Assembly: GCA_025800145.1 (NCBI GenBank)
Contig: JAOXSH010000017.1
Coordinates: forward strand, 16,419 to 80,418
Length of the DNA: 64,000 bases
From: Cohaesibacter sp.
Lineage (GTDB): Bacteria; Pseudomonadota; Alphaproteobacteria; Rhizobiales; Cohaesibacteraceae
Direction of reading: 5' to 3'
Part shown: in pieces, positions 17,114 through 26,353 of the stretch
Layout: each line of letters begins with the position of its first letter
How positions within the stretch are numbered: position 1 is the stretch's first letter
Notes under the pieces: model-generated
What the model was told of the DNA's origin: nothing
The model's input: only the letters and a program-made list of their open reading frames with translations
Database searches by the model: none
Position numbers and translations under genes: made by a program

Positions 17114-18988
17114 TCAGCGGATCAAGTGTTCCAGCAATGGCTGGTTGATCGAGATGCCAAGATCGCGCTGAAGACCGGCAACCAGCTGCGAGAGCAGATC
17201 ATTTTCTGCATTTTGGTTCAGCTGTTGTTTCAGGGCTTCATTCTCAAGACCATCAGCATTGAAGATCGGGGCTGAAACATTTGTCACTTTCAGCAGGATC
17301 TGGCTCTTCTCACCTGCTGCTGTTGCACTATATCCAGCAGGGCCGTTAAAGAGCTGATCAATGGCTGTTTGTGGCAAGGCGCTGTCTTGCGATTGGCGGG
17401 TTATGTCCGTTGCCTTGCTGACTTCGATTCCCTGTTCGCTTGCAATGTCAATCAGGCTTTTGCCGCCATCCAGATCTGCTTTCAACTTGGCCGCCAAATC
17501 CGTCAATTGGGTGCTGCGTTTGTCGGCTTTCCAAGCCTCAATGACTTTTGCCTTGACCTCTGTAAGGGGGCGGTCTTGTGCCGGGGTGATGTCGGTGACA
17601 TTGAACCAGGCAAAGCCGGTATTGTCGATGTCGATTGGATCGGTTTCCAAATCGACATCACTGTCAAACACGGCTGTCAACAATTTTTGCTGTTCTGGCA
17701 GATCGGTGACTGTTTCTTCGCTTTTCAACTCGCCTGTATTGGAAATAGAAGAGACAGGTCGCAGTTTGAGATTGAATTTGTTGGCAATCTCTTTCAGCGT
17801 TGCACCGCCTGCGCGTTCATCTTCTATGCTGTCAAACATATCCAGCACTTCACCATTGGCGCGATCGGCTGCGACTTCTGCTTTCAGAATGTCTTTAACC
17901 TCTTCAAATGGTCTGGATGCTTCGGGTTGAATTTCGGTAACGCGCAGCAGCAATTTGCCAAAGCGTCCATCGACCACATCGGAGACACTATTAACGTCCA
18001 GTGCAAAAGCCGCTTCTGCGGCGGCTGGGTCTGTTAGCTCTGCTTTGGTGAGAAGACCAAAGTCCGCATCTTCCTGCGTGATGTTGCGCTCGCTCAGGAT
18101 GTCATCAAAACTTGCGCCATCCTTGATTTTGTCAGAGGCAGCTTTCGCGTCTTCTTCGGAATTGAAGAGAATTTGCTGGACACGCCGCTTTTCCGGGTTG
18201 CGGAAGCGGTTTGCTGCGGTCTCATAAACGATTTTTGCCTCTTCATCAGAAACGGCAGATGCATCGGCAATGTCGCCGGGCTCCAGTTTCAACAATTCGA
18301 ATGTGCGGTATTCCGGCGCGCGGAAAGCCAGCTTTTTGTCAGTATAGTAGCTTTCCAGTTCGGTATTTGTTGGCTCTGAAATCTCTGGCAATTTGCTTTC
18401 TTCAAGCACCAGATAGTCAGCAGAGCGCTTTTCATTGGCAAAGCGATGGAAGATTTTGAGGCTGGCCTTTGGTGCCGTGGCAAGACCTGCCAGACCACTG
18501 CCAATCTGGCGGCGGCCTTCCAAGGCGGCGCGGCTTATGACATAGCGGTCTTCTGTGGTGCCAAGACTGCGCAGGACCTGTTGCATGTAAGAGCGGTCAA
18601 AACGGCCAAGAGCCTGAAAGCTTGGCTCAGCAGAAATGCGTTTGGCCAATTCTTCCCTGGACAGGCCAACATTATATTTGATTGCCAAATCATCAAGGGT
18701 GCCTTCGGCAATCATACGGCCCAAGACCTGATTGGGAATACCAAATGAAGCAGATTGGGCTGGGGTGAGGGTTTGTCCCAGACGATTGGAGAGCAGGTTC
18801 AACTCTTTGTTCAGCTCGACCTGATAGTCGCGCGCATCAATTTCCGCATCGCCAATGGTGGCGACTGCCCCTCTGCCAAAGCCGTTGAAAATATCAGCGA
18901 TACCCCAGACAGCGAAGCTGAGAACCAAAAGGCCCATAAAAATTTTAGCAACCCAACCGGCTGCCATTGTGCGCATAAATTCCATCAT
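17114..18988 (-). CDS. ppiD: PpiD-like periplasmic peptidyl-prolyl isomerase / SurA-N domain protein
   Basis: About 624 residues. A single N-terminal membrane anchor (VAKIFMGLLVLSFAVWGIADIF in register with residues 10-31) is followed by a SurA-N/PpiD chaperone domain, a parvulin-like region (RRVQQILFNSEEDAK to LLLRVTEIQP) and a second PPIase-like C-terminal part. It assists folding of exported proteins at the inner membrane. The ATG at 18988 (MMEFMRTMAAGW) is chosen because AAGGA lies about 11 bases before it and the family begins close to the anchor; other starts reach 19018. It is divergent from tpiA, as in many Hyphomicrobiales. Confidence 0.88.
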   Translation of the reverse strand: MMEFMRTMAAGWVAKIFMGLLVLSFAVWGIADIFNGFGRGAVATIGDAEIDARDYQVELNKELNLLSNRLGQTLTPAQSASFGIPNQVLGRMIAEGTLDDLAIKYNVGLSREELAKRISAEPSFQALGRFDRSYMQQVLRSLGTTEDRYVISRAALEGRRQIGSGLAGLATAPKASLKIFHRFANEKRSADYLVLEESKLPEISEPTNTELESYYTDKKLAFRAPEYRTFELLKLEPGDIADASAVSDEEAKIVYETAANRFRNPEKRRVQQILFNSEEDAKAASDKIKDGASFDDILSERNITQEDADFGLLTKAELTDPAAAEAAFALDVNSVSDVVDGRFGKLLLRVTEIQPEASRPFEEVKDILKAEVAADRANGEVLDMFDSIEDERAGGATLKEIANKFNLKLRPVSSISNTGELKSEETVTDLPEQQKLLTAVFDSDVDLETDPIDIDNTGFAWFNVTDITPAQDRPLTEVKAKVIEAWKADKRSTQLTDLAAKLKADLDGGKSLIDIASEQGIEVSKATDITRQSQDSALPQTAIDQLFNGPAGYSATAAGEKSQILLKVTNVSAPIFNADGLENEALKQQLNQNAENDLLSQLVAGLQRDLGISINQPLLEHLIR

Positions 18989-19267
18989 GGAAGGATATGT
19001 CCTTTTCATCCGGGGCATGGTTTGTTGTCACGCCGCAGCGATGTCTTTCCAGTTTGGCGGATCATAGAAAGCTCGCGGCGCGCCTGCAAGCGTTGCTGGT
19101 TTAAAAGAGGGGACAAATCAGGGCAGAATTCAGGTTTATAACCAAAATGTGAGGAAAAAGCTTCGATGGTCCACTGCATTTGGCTGTAAGCCTAGTCACC
19201 GAGAGGCAAGTTTGATATTGCAGCGCATATGATTTTTTCAATGGACTTGTATGAAGGGGAATGCTCC

Positions 19268-20026
19268 ATGGGCGCTGCTATCAAGCCACTTGTCGCTGGA
19301 AACTGGAAAATGAATGGCCTGAAAGCGGCTGTTTCAGAGCTTCAAGCTCTGGTGGATGGATATGATGCCGATTTGGCGGCCAAAGTGGATAGCATGATTT
19401 GTCCCCCTGCCACCCTGATTGCCCAATTTGCAGATGTGACCGGCAATAGCGCTGTCGCCATTGGCGCGCAAGATTGTCATGTTAATGTTTCTGGTGCCCA
19501 TACCGGTGATTTGTCCGCGCAAATGGTTGCCGATGCCGGGGCCGTGGCCATCATTGTTGGCCATTCAGAGCGCCGCGCCGATCATGGCGAGGGCAACGAG
19601 GTGGTCAAGGCCAAAGCCGAAGCGGTTTGGGCACAGGATCTGGTTGCGATCATCTGCGTTGGTGAGACGGAAGTCGAGCGCAAAAGCGGTGAAACTCTTG
19701 ATGTGATCAAGGCGCAATTGGCGGGATCTGTGCCAGCTGGTGCCACAGCTGCCAATTGCGTGATTGCCTATGAGCCTGTTTGGGCGATTGGGACCGGTTT
19801 GACGCCAACCGCGCAAGATGTGTCAGACGTTCATGCTTGTATGCGCGACGAATTGAGCAAGGCTTTTGGGGACGAGGGGGCTACAATGCGTCTTCTTTAT
19901 GGTGGATCTGTCAAACCATCCAATGCGTCCGAGCTGATGTCTGTTGCCAATGTTGATGGGGCGCTTGTTGGTGGTGCCAGCTTAAAAGCGGCTGATTTCC
20001 TTGGCATCATGGCGGCTTATAAATAA
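19268..20026 (+). CDS. tpiA: Triosephosphate isomerase
   Basis: A 252-residue glycolytic enzyme interconverting dihydroxyacetone phosphate and glyceraldehyde 3-phosphate. Active-site landmarks: GNWKMNG (Asn and catalytic Lys), GHSERR (His), [11 protein letters not shown] (catalytic Glu and flexible loop 6), and [11 protein letters not shown]. The ATG at 19268 (MGAAIKPL) follows GAAGGGGA; an upstream in-frame start at 19229 is not supported by the family length. It is divergent from ppiD and followed by secG. Confidence 0.95.
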   Translation: MGAAIKPLVAGNWKMNGLKAAVSELQALVDGYDADLAAKVDSMICPPATLIAQFADVTGNSAVAIGAQDCHVNVSGAHTGDLSAQMVADAGAVAIIVGHSERRADHGEGNEVVKAKAEAVWAQDLVAIICVGETEVERKSGETLDVIKAQLAGSVPAGATAANCVIAYEPVWAIGTGLTPTAQDVSDVHACMRDELSKAFGDEGATMRLLYGGSVKPSNASELMSVANVDGALVGGASLKAADFLGIMAAYK

Positions 20027-20230
20027 GCCTGTCTTTTATGTGTATTCTTTGCGGGTTTGGGGCTTGTAAGGGGCTTGCCTTTTACCCAAATGCATAAAAT
20101 CGCATGGAAAGACTGGAAACCTTTGGCGGCTTGTTGTAGAAGACGCCAAAGATGAATGAAAATGCGATCGCGGTTTTGAGAGAAAATGGCTCAAAACTGC
20201 GATTTCGCTATGACTAGAGACGTAGAAAGC

Positions 20231-20614
20231 ATGGAATCGGTAATTATTGTCATCCACCTGCTTGTTGTGGCCGCGCTGGTTGTTGTGGTCCTGTTGCAGC
20301 GCTCTGAGGGCGGAGCTTTGGGCATTGGTGGCAGTGGTGGTGGCGGCGGCGGCGGTTTTTTGACCGGACGTAGTGCTGCTAACTTGTTGACCCGTACAAC
20401 GGCTATTTTGGCTGCTTGTTTCTTTGCGACTTCGCTGATTTTGAGCTTTTTGGCGCGTGTGAGCGACAGACCAAGTGATGTGTTGGATAATGTGCCAGCA
20501 CAGATCGAGCAACAGTCTGGCGAACAAGGCCAAACAGGCTCTGGTGGCAATGGCATTCTGGATGAATTGCAGCAGCGCAGCCAGAGTGGGCCAGATGTTC
20601 CAACCTCCCAATAA
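20231..20614 (+). CDS. secG: Preprotein translocase subunit SecG
   Basis: A 127-residue protein with two membrane helices (SVIIVIHLLVVAALVVVVLL and TTAILAACFFATSLILSFL) flanking the conserved QRSEGGALGIGG loop with an unusually long glycine run (GGSGGGGGGGF). It stabilises SecYE during protein export. The tail (residues 80-127) is Gln/Gly/Ser-rich, typical of alphaproteobacterial SecG. The start at 20231 is placed directly before the first helix. It lies upstream of pyrG, a conserved neighbourhood. A hairpin (GCCTCA-TGAGGC) lies just behind its stop, without a clear T-run. Confidence 0.9.
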   Translation: MESVIIVIHLLVVAALVVVVLLQRSEGGALGIGGSGGGGGGGFLTGRSAANLLTRTTAILAACFFATSLILSFLARVSDRPSDVLDNVPAQIEQQSGEQGQTGSGGNGILDELQQRSQSGPDVPTSQ

Positions 20615-20891
20615 GATCGGGAAGGCCTCATGATTGTGAGGCATTGCAAGATAATTTAACCGGCTCTCATAGGCTTGTTTCAAGCTCTTTGTGGGGGCCG
20701 GTTTCTATTGTATGGCGCTGGATTGATTCTTGCCAGGTTGCCAAGAGCCTGGATGAGTGGGGATTGATGCGGCCTTTTCTTGGGATAATTCCAAATTTTA
20801 GGGGCGTTACCCCCGAAATGCGGAATTTTCTTTTGGATGGTTCGGGAATTGATTTGGCATTTTCCACCAAAGAGAAGTAATCTACGAGTCC

Positions 20892-22523
20892 ATGGCGCGA
20901 TATATTTTCATTACTGGCGGTGTGGTGTCCTCGCTCGGCAAAGGGCTTGCGTCTGCGGCTCTTGGGGCGGCTCTACAGGCACGTGGCTATTCAGTTCGGC
21001 TGCGTAAACTTGATCCCTATCTCAATGTTGATCCCGGTACGATGTCTCCCTACCAACATGGGGAATGTTTTGTGACCGATGATGGCGCGGAAACAGATCT
21101 TGATCTGGGCCATTATGAGCGGTTTACCGGTCGTCCATCCAATCAGCAGGATAATATTACAACCGGACGGATCTATCAGAATATCATCACGCGCGAACGG
21201 CGCGGGGATTATCTGGGTGGAACCGTTCAGGTCATTCCGCATGTTACGGACGAGATTAAAAATTTCATTCTTGATGGCAATGAAGACTATGATTTCGTTT
21301 TGTGTGAGATTGGTGGCACTGTTGGAGACATTGAGGCTTTGCCTTTCTTTGAAGCCATTCGCCAATTGGGCAATGAATTGCCGCGCGGGCAGGCTATTTA
21401 TATTCACCTGACCCTGATGCCTTATATTCCCAGTGCGGGTGAGTTGAAAACCAAGCCGACCCAGCATTCTGTCAAAGAATTGCGCTCGATTGGTATTCAG
21501 CCCAATATCTTGCTTGTGCGTTGTGATCGGGAAATTCCCGCTGGTGAGCGTCGCAAATTGTCCCAATTCTGTAATGTGCGACCTGAGGCTGTCATCCAAG
21601 CGCTGGATGTGAAAAGTATCTATCAGGTGCCGCTGGCTTATCATGCGGAAGGCTTGGACAATGAGGTTCTGGCCGCTTTTGGGATTGATGGGGCGCCGAA
21701 GCCCAATTTCGAAATTTGGGAAGGCATTATGGACCGGATCAACAACCCGGAAGGGGATGTTGAAATTGCGGTCGTTGGCAAATATACGCAATTGCTCGAT
21801 GCCTATAAATCCTTGATTGAAGCGCTCTATCATGGTGGCATCGATAATAAGGTGAAGGTCAATCTGAAATGGATTGAATCGGATGCCTTTGAAGATGGCA
21901 AAGATCCAGCAGAGCAACTTGGCGATGTGCATGGCATTTTGGTGCCGGGCGGCTTTGGCGAGCGTGGATCTGAGGGCAAAATCGAAGCGGTTCGCTATGC
22001 GCGTGAGAATAAGATCCCGTATTTTGGCATTTGCTTTGGTATGCAAATGGCTGTGATTGAAGCGGCCCGCAATCTGGCCGGTCTTGAGGACGCAACCTCG
22101 TCTGAATTTGGGGATGCTCAGAATAGTGTCGTTGGCCTGATGACAGAATGGTCCAAGGGCAATGCAAGGGAAACGCGCTCGCAAGATGGCGATCTTGGCG
22201 GCACCATGCGTCTGGGCTCTTATGAGGCCTATTTGAAACCGGGCTCAAAGATTGCCGAGATTTATGGCTCTGAAATTATTCATGAGCGTCACCGTCATCG
22301 CTATGAAGTCAATATTGACTTCAAAGAAAAACTCGAAGAATGCGGTTTGATCTTTGCTGGCTTGTCGCCTGACGGGGTGTTGCCAGAGACGGTTGAAATT
22401 GCTGAACATCCTTGGTTCGTTGCGGTGCAATATCATCCGGAATTGAAATCCCGGCCCTTTGATCCGCATCCGCTCTTCTCGTCTTTCATTGGTGCGGCGC
22501 TGGAACAGAGCCGTCTGGTTTAA
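20892..22523 (+). CDS. pyrG: CTP synthase
   Basis: A 543-residue enzyme aminating UTP to CTP with glutamine. The N-terminal synthetase domain has the P-loop [18 protein letters not shown] and the UTP/CTP-binding [19 protein letters not shown]. The C-terminal class I glutaminase has the nucleophile in [10 protein letters not shown] and the His-Glu pair in [13 protein letters not shown]. All catalytic elements are intact and the length is standard. The start is the only ATG near the family N-terminus ([10 protein letters not shown]). It follows a 277-bp gap behind secG that likely holds its promoter, and is followed by a hairpin terminator. Confidence 0.96.
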   Translation: MARYIFITGGVVSSLGKGLASAALGAALQARGYSVRLRKLDPYLNVDPGTMSPYQHGECFVTDDGAETDLDLGHYERFTGRPSNQQDNITTGRIYQNIITRERRGDYLGGTVQVIPHVTDEIKNFILDGNEDYDFVLCEIGGTVGDIEALPFFEAIRQLGNELPRGQAIYIHLTLMPYIPSAGELKTKPTQHSVKELRSIGIQPNILLVRCDREIPAGERRKLSQFCNVRPEAVIQALDVKSIYQVPLAYHAEGLDNEVLAAFGIDGAPKPNFEIWEGIMDRINNPEGDVEIAVVGKYTQLLDAYKSLIEALYHGGIDNKVKVNLKWIESDAFEDGKDPAEQLGDVHGILVPGGFGERGSEGKIEAVRYARENKIPYFGICFGMQMAVIEAARNLAGLEDATSSEFGDAQNSVVGLMTEWSKGNARETRSQDGDLGGTMRLGSYEAYLKPGSKIAEIYGSEIIHERHRHRYEVNIDFKEKLEECGLIFAGLSPDGVLPETVEIAEHPWFVAVQYHPELKSRPFDPHPLFSSFIGAALEQSRLV

Positions 22524-22539
22524 GACAATGGAATTTTAG

Positions 22540-22572
22540 ATGGCAGGGGAGTCCCTGCCTTCTTTCTTTGTT
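22540..22572 (+). terminator. Terminator behind pyrG
   Basis: GGCAGGG and CCCTGCC pair around a four-base loop and run into TTCTTTCTTTG. kdsA begins 86 bases further on. Confidence 0.65.
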
Positions 22573-22657
22573 GCCATGCTTTTGCCGTTTTGGCCCTGTC
22601 ATGGTGATGGCGAATATGCGGGCCAAGATTGGTCGCATCAGCACAAAGAGAGGCTTT

Positions 22658-23494
22658 ATGTCTGCACCCAATTCAATCGTTTCTGCCGGGTCTGTTCAAT
22701 TTGGCAATGATTTGCCCTTGTCTGTTATGGCTGGCCCTTGCCAAATGGAAAGCCGTGATCATGCCATGGAAATGGCGGCAGCTTTAAAAGAGATCAGCGA
22801 TAATCTTGGTATTGGCATTGTCTATAAATCCTCATTCGACAAAGCCAACCGAACCAGCCTGACGGCTGCACGCGGTGTTGGTCTGAACAAGGCGGTTGAT
22901 GTCTTTGCCGAGATCAAAGATCGTTATGGCTTGCCCGTGGTAACAGATGTGCATGAGGTGCATCAGTGTGCGCCTGCGGCGGAAGTCGTTGATATTTTGC
23001 AAATTCCTGCTTTTTTGTGTCGTCAGACAGATTTGCTGGTAGCAGCTGCCAAAAGTGGTGCGGTGATCAATGTCAAGAAAGGCCAGTTTCTGGCCCCTTG
23101 GGATATGCAAAATGTGGTGACAAAGCTGACCGAAAGCGGCAATGCCAATGTTATGCTAACGGACCGTGGCACCAGCTTTGGCTATAATATGCTGGTGACG
23201 GACTTTCGCGGTTTGCCGATCATGGCACAGACCGGGGCGCCGGTCATTTTTGATGCAACCCATTCGGTTCAGCAACCGGGCGGGCAGGGTAGCTCGTCTG
23301 GTGGACAGCGTGAATTCATCGGCACATTGTGCAGAGCTGCGGTTGCTGTCGGGGTTGCTGGCCTGTTTTTGGAAACGCATCAGGACCCGGATAATGCCCC
23401 TTGTGATGGGCCCAATATGGTTCCGGTTCAGGACTTGCAGGATTTACTAAAGACACTTATGGCCTTTGATAAACTAGCCAAGCAAGCTTTATGA
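22658..23494 (+). CDS. kdsA: 3-deoxy-8-phosphooctulonate (KDO-8-P) synthase
   Basis: A 278-residue (beta/alpha)8 enzyme condensing arabinose 5-phosphate with phosphoenolpyruvate to make the KDO-8-phosphate of lipopolysaccharide. Motifs: VMAGPCQMESRDHAME (PEP-binding), YKSSFDKANRTS, VTDVHEVHQ, FLCRQTDLL, and VIFDATHSVQQPGGQGSSSGGQREF (phosphate-binding). The ATG at 22658 has AGAGAGG upstream; the frame opens 90 bases earlier without support. In related genomes eno follows; here it is replaced by a small membrane protein gene. Confidence 0.95.
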   Translation: MSAPNSIVSAGSVQFGNDLPLSVMAGPCQMESRDHAMEMAAALKEISDNLGIGIVYKSSFDKANRTSLTAARGVGLNKAVDVFAEIKDRYGLPVVTDVHEVHQCAPAAEVVDILQIPAFLCRQTDLLVAAAKSGAVINVKKGQFLAPWDMQNVVTKLTESGNANVMLTDRGTSFGYNMLVTDFRGLPIMAQTGAPVIFDATHSVQQPGGQGSSSGGQREFIGTLCRAAVAVGVAGLFLETHQDPDNAPCDGPNMVPVQDLQDLLKTLMAFDKLAKQAL

Positions 23495-23540
23495 TCCGTC
23501 CATTACTGCTATCTATATTCAAGATTTAACAAGTAAGCAT

Positions 23541-23575
23541 TTGCACTGCGACGAATTGTTGCAGTGCAGCTTTCT
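23541..23575 (+). terminator. Probable terminator behind kdsA
   Basis: GCACTGC and GCAGTGC pair around 11 bases, followed by AGCTTTCTTGC. The T-tract is short, so termination may be incomplete. Confidence 0.5.
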
Positions 23576-23669
23576 TGCTGGACTTATGCGTTTTAATCCC
23601 TAGGGTGCGGTCAAATTTCTAAGGCAAATTTCTTACGCAATTTGCCATATCAAGCACCGGGATATGATT

Positions 23670-23852
23670 ATGAGCGCAGCGCAGAAAACTGAATTTACCC
23701 TATGGTCTTTGGTGACCACATTGATCGCCCTTTTGGCTTTGGCGGGTTGGGGCTTTGCCATTTTCAGTTTTGGCTATCCGGCTATTATCATTCCTGCCGT
23801 TACCCTTGCTTTCGGGGCTTTGTTTGCGCTGGTCTTTATGACGCGCGGCTAA
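23670..23852 (+). CDS. Small two-helix membrane protein of unknown function
   Basis: A 60-residue protein with two hydrophobic helices (LVTTLIALLALAGWGFAIFSF, and a second helix ending LFALVFMTRG). No family is recognised. The ATG at 23670 (MSAAQKTE) or the in-frame ATG at 23664 could start it; GGGAT lies just upstream. It follows kdsA by about 175 bp. Its stop codon TAA is the first three bases of a type A repeat element, so the natural C-terminus may have been changed by the repeat. Confidence 0.55.
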   Translation: MSAAQKTEFTLWSLVTTLIALLALAGWGFAIFSFGYPAIIIPAVTLAFGALFALVFMTRG

Positions 23853-24015
23853 TATCAACGGCACGAAAGATTACCCCATATGACTGGATTTTATTGGCTT
23901 TCTGGTAAGACGCTTTTGCTGCCATGGTCTGGTTGACCACAAAGCAAGAGCGACGCAGTCCAGAAAGCCAAGAAAATCCGGTCATATGGGGTAATCTTTC
24001 GTGCCCTGGTATAAT
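23850..24015. repeat. Type A palindromic element with about 55-bp inverted arms
   Basis: The left arm (23850-23905) reads TAATATCAACGGCACGAAAG and continues through ATTACCCCATATGAC to TTGGCTTTCTGG. The right arm (23960-24015) is its reverse complement with only a few mismatches (ATACCAGGGCACGAAAGATT). About 54 bases separate the arms. Transcribed, it would fold into a very long hairpin. This is the best-preserved copy of the repeat whose core ATACCAACGGCATAA occurs about ten times to the right. It may be a miniature inverted-repeat element; no transposase is nearby. Confidence 0.8.
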
Positions 24016-24120
24016 ATGGGTACACAGCTTATTCAAAGCATATATGCCATCCTCTCTCTTTGGCCATATGCATGTAAATGCTGATTTAAAAGGTCTGAAT
24101 CAGCCTCTAAGGAGATTTTC

Positions 24121-24861
24121 ATGAAACGCTTTTGCATCACACTTGCCGCCATTCTAGCTCTGATCAGCACCCCCGCGATGGCAGGCAGTCATCAGGCCAC
24201 CAATCATCAGGCCACCAATCATCAAGCGGGCACCCTTTCCATCAGCGGCACGGGCAAAGTGAACATGGTGCCGGATATCGCCATCATCTATGTCGGGGTG
24301 GAATCACGCGCCCAAACCACCAAAGACGCACTGGCCGACAACAGCCGCAAAATGGCCGCCCTGTTTGCAACTTTGGAAAAAGCTGGCATCGACAAAAAGG
24401 ATATGCAAACCAGCGATTTTCACATCTACCCCCAGATGCATTATCCCAACAAAGCCGGCCAAACCCCACCCAAAATCATTGGCTATATTGTCAACAATCA
24501 GCTGACCGTCAAAATCCGCGACCTTGCAAAAGGCGGCACCGTGCTCACCGCCCTTGTCGATGCAGGGGCCAACAATATGTCCGGCCTGCGCTTTGATGTG
24601 GCCAACAAAAAGGCAAAATTGGAAGAAGCCCGCATCGCCGCTTTGGCAGATGCCAAAGCAAAAGCCAGCCTCTATGCCGCTGAGCTGGGCAGCGAAATCA
24701 AGCGCCTGAAATCCCTGTCCGAGACCAGCCACAACGCCCCGCGCCCGGTGATGATGCGCGCCGCCGCAATGAAAATGGAAATGGACGCCGCCGTCCCTGT
24801 TGCAGAAGGCTCCATGTCTTTCTCCATCACCATCAACACCGTCTGGGAGCTGAACCAGTAA
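24121..24861 (+). CDS. Periplasmic SIMPL-domain (DUF541) protein
   Basis: A 246-residue exported protein with a classic signal peptide (KRFCITLAAILALISTPAMA, cut after AMA) and a SIMPL/DUF541 domain over the rest (TLSISGTGKVNMVPDIAIIY, then SDFHIYPQ, RLKSLSET, and a conserved end SFSITINTVWEL). YggE-like members are linked to oxidative-stress tolerance in other bacteria, but the activity is unknown. Behind the signal the mature start contains a perfect duplication, HQATNHQATNHQ. The start has AAGGAG 9 bases upstream. Its stop codon coincides with a type A repeat (TAATACC). Confidence 0.88.
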   Translation: MKRFCITLAAILALISTPAMAGSHQATNHQATNHQAGTLSISGTGKVNMVPDIAIIYVGVESRAQTTKDALADNSRKMAALFATLEKAGIDKKDMQTSDFHIYPQMHYPNKAGQTPPKIIGYIVNNQLTVKIRDLAKGGTVLTALVDAGANNMSGLRFDVANKKAKLEEARIAALADAKAKASLYAAELGSEIKRLKSLSETSHNAPRPVMMRAAAMKMEMDAAVPVAEGSMSFSITINTVWELNQ

Positions 24862-24880
24862 TACCAACGGCATAAGACAA
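24859..24880 (+). repeat. Type A repeat copy on the SIMPL-protein stop codon
   Basis: TAATACCAACGGCATAAGAC; the first three bases are the stop codon of the SIMPL gene. It pairs in inverted orientation with the copy at 26250-26270, bracketing the AT-rich orphan gene. Confidence 0.8.
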
Positions 24881-24928
24881 TCCCCGTCTCCTGATTCAGA
24901 TTCAGAACTTTAAGAAGAGACAAAAAAC

Positions 24929-24962
24929 AAAGGCCAGTCAATCACTTGACTGGCCTTTTTGA
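24929..24962 (+). terminator. Terminator behind the SIMPL-domain gene
   Basis: AGGCCAGTCA and TGACTGGCCT form a 10-bp stem followed by TTTTTG. It lies beyond the type A repeat copy. Confidence 0.85.
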
Positions 24963-25251
24963 TTCAAAAACCAAACAAGTTGACTCTCATTCTCCCCTCA
25001 CACCCTCACCCTCTTCCAAAGCTTCACCCAACACCCCCAAACCAGCCAATCCGCCAGAATAAATCCTGCCTCCAGTAGCACTCCAAAGAGCTAAAGCAGA
25101 TTTGCTATACCTTTGCTTATTGTAAGAACCAAACAGAATGTTATGTTCAGAAAGCAAGAACACCCGTCCATAAGACTGCATCATATAAGTCATTATTTCT
25201 ACTCGTTGGTATAAGGTGTTGAAGGGTTAATAAAAGAGATTCTCAGATAGC

Positions 25252-26214
25252 ATGACGACTAAATTCTCCTTCAGTGTTTTCCTACAATATTTCTTTGCTT
25301 TTATTACAAGCATATTATTTCTCGGCTTCATCCTCCTGGGATTGCTCAATCTTTTGCAGGGCTACGGACTATTGCTCGAGGATATCATTGTTATTGAGTG
25401 GAGTAAGCCCATCGATTGGTTCTCAGGATTTTTTAATGCAGTAGCAGCAACTGCCACTCTCTTCATTGCTTTCTTGACTTATCGATCATCAAAGCAAATT
25501 GAACTACAGTCAGAATCCGCTCTACAAGCTGTCGAAGCACAAAAGGCCGCCGTAAATGCTCAAATAGAGCAAACCAAAGCCGAACAAAAGCGAGACGATT
25601 TACGCAACTGGAAACAAGCAGAAGCACATAGAGCACGTCTGACAGTTTTGTTAGAAGCACTTTCTGATCATTGTGAGGAAAGCTTTCTTGCTTACCAAAA
25701 TGTGTGGCGCCAAAAGGCGCCAGAAGGAGATCACAATCAATTGGCTTTCGCACCAGAAACGTCCCCTTATGACAATTTCAAGTCGCTTAGAACGCCTCAG
25801 GATGAGATAAAGGAAATAACCTCTGGAATGCCTTTCTACGATGAACCAATCGTTGAAAGGCTGGCTGAAATTTTTGCAGATTTTCAGGTTCAATATGCCC
25901 GAATGCAAGGCTTTCAACAATACAAAAACAATCAAAAACCAGCCGGGCTAATCTTTATACCGCATAAACATGCAGAAGAACGAGCTTATGAAATTTTCAC
26001 GACTGGAATGAAAGTTAGCTCACTTTACGACTGGGCCAGAAAAAATGAAAATACCGAAACATTTGCTAAAAATTATAGCACTCCATTCTCCAAAGAATAC
26101 ATTGATAGAAAACTTGAGTTCTGCACATATAACGAAAGCTTTGTTAGAAATATTAGAAAACGCTTCACAGAACCCTATTTAAGGCAAAATAAAGCAGAGA
26201 ATGAAGACGTATAA
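25252..26214 (+). CDS. AT-rich orphan membrane-anchored coiled-coil protein
   Basis: A 320-residue protein of no recognised family. Two N-terminal membrane helices (LQYFFAFITSILFLGFILLG and a second ending FFNAVAATATLFIAFLTY) are followed by a Gln/Glu/Ala-rich coiled coil at about residues 83-125 and a charged soluble C-terminal domain. Its codon use is strikingly AT-rich compared with its neighbours, the mark of recent transfer. It stands alone between inverted copies of the type A repeat (24859 and 26250). The topology resembles hypothetical membrane proteins of accessory islands; nothing shows a catalytic site. Start: ATG at 25252, preceded by a weak AAAGAGA. Confidence 0.7.
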   Translation: MTTKFSFSVFLQYFFAFITSILFLGFILLGLLNLLQGYGLLLEDIIVIEWSKPIDWFSGFFNAVAATATLFIAFLTYRSSKQIELQSESALQAVEAQKAAVNAQIEQTKAEQKRDDLRNWKQAEAHRARLTVLLEALSDHCEESFLAYQNVWRQKAPEGDHNQLAFAPETSPYDNFKSLRTPQDEIKEITSGMPFYDEPIVERLAEIFADFQVQYARMQGFQQYKNNQKPAGLIFIPHKHAEERAYEIFTTGMKVSSLYDWARKNENTETFAKNYSTPFSKEYIDRKLEFCTYNESFVRNIRKRFTEPYLRQNKAENEDV

Positions 26215-26249
26215 AATATCGTCTTATTGTCAAATATTATATCTTATCT

Positions 26250-26270
26250 CTTTCATGCCGTTGGTATTAA
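26250..26270 (-). repeat. Type A repeat copy downstream of the AT-rich orphan gene
   Basis: Reverse complement reads TTAATACCAACGGCATGAAA. It is inverted relative to the copy at 24859. Confidence 0.75.
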
Positions 26271-26273
26271 ACA

Positions 26274-26303
26274 CAAAAACCCGGCACAAGGCCGGGTTTT
26301 AAA
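26274..26303 (-). terminator. Terminator of rpoD (probably bidirectional)
   Basis: AAAACCCGGC pairs with GCCGGGTTTT around an ACAAG-type loop, with T-runs on both sides depending on strand. On the minus strand it lies about 50 bases behind the rpoD stop; a type B fragment (GCCTGATTGAAAAGTCCTGA, 26317-26342) lies in between. Confidence 0.8.
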
Positions 26304-26353
26304 ATTTTGTCTCAGTGCCTGATTGAAAAGTCCTGAGCCAGCTATCTAGCTAT

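Noticed and set aside
23500..26350. Search for a dif site at the composition flip
   Set aside because: Partial matches to XerC or XerD half-sites exist (for example TTATGTTCAGA near 25140) but no paired halves with a six-base centre.
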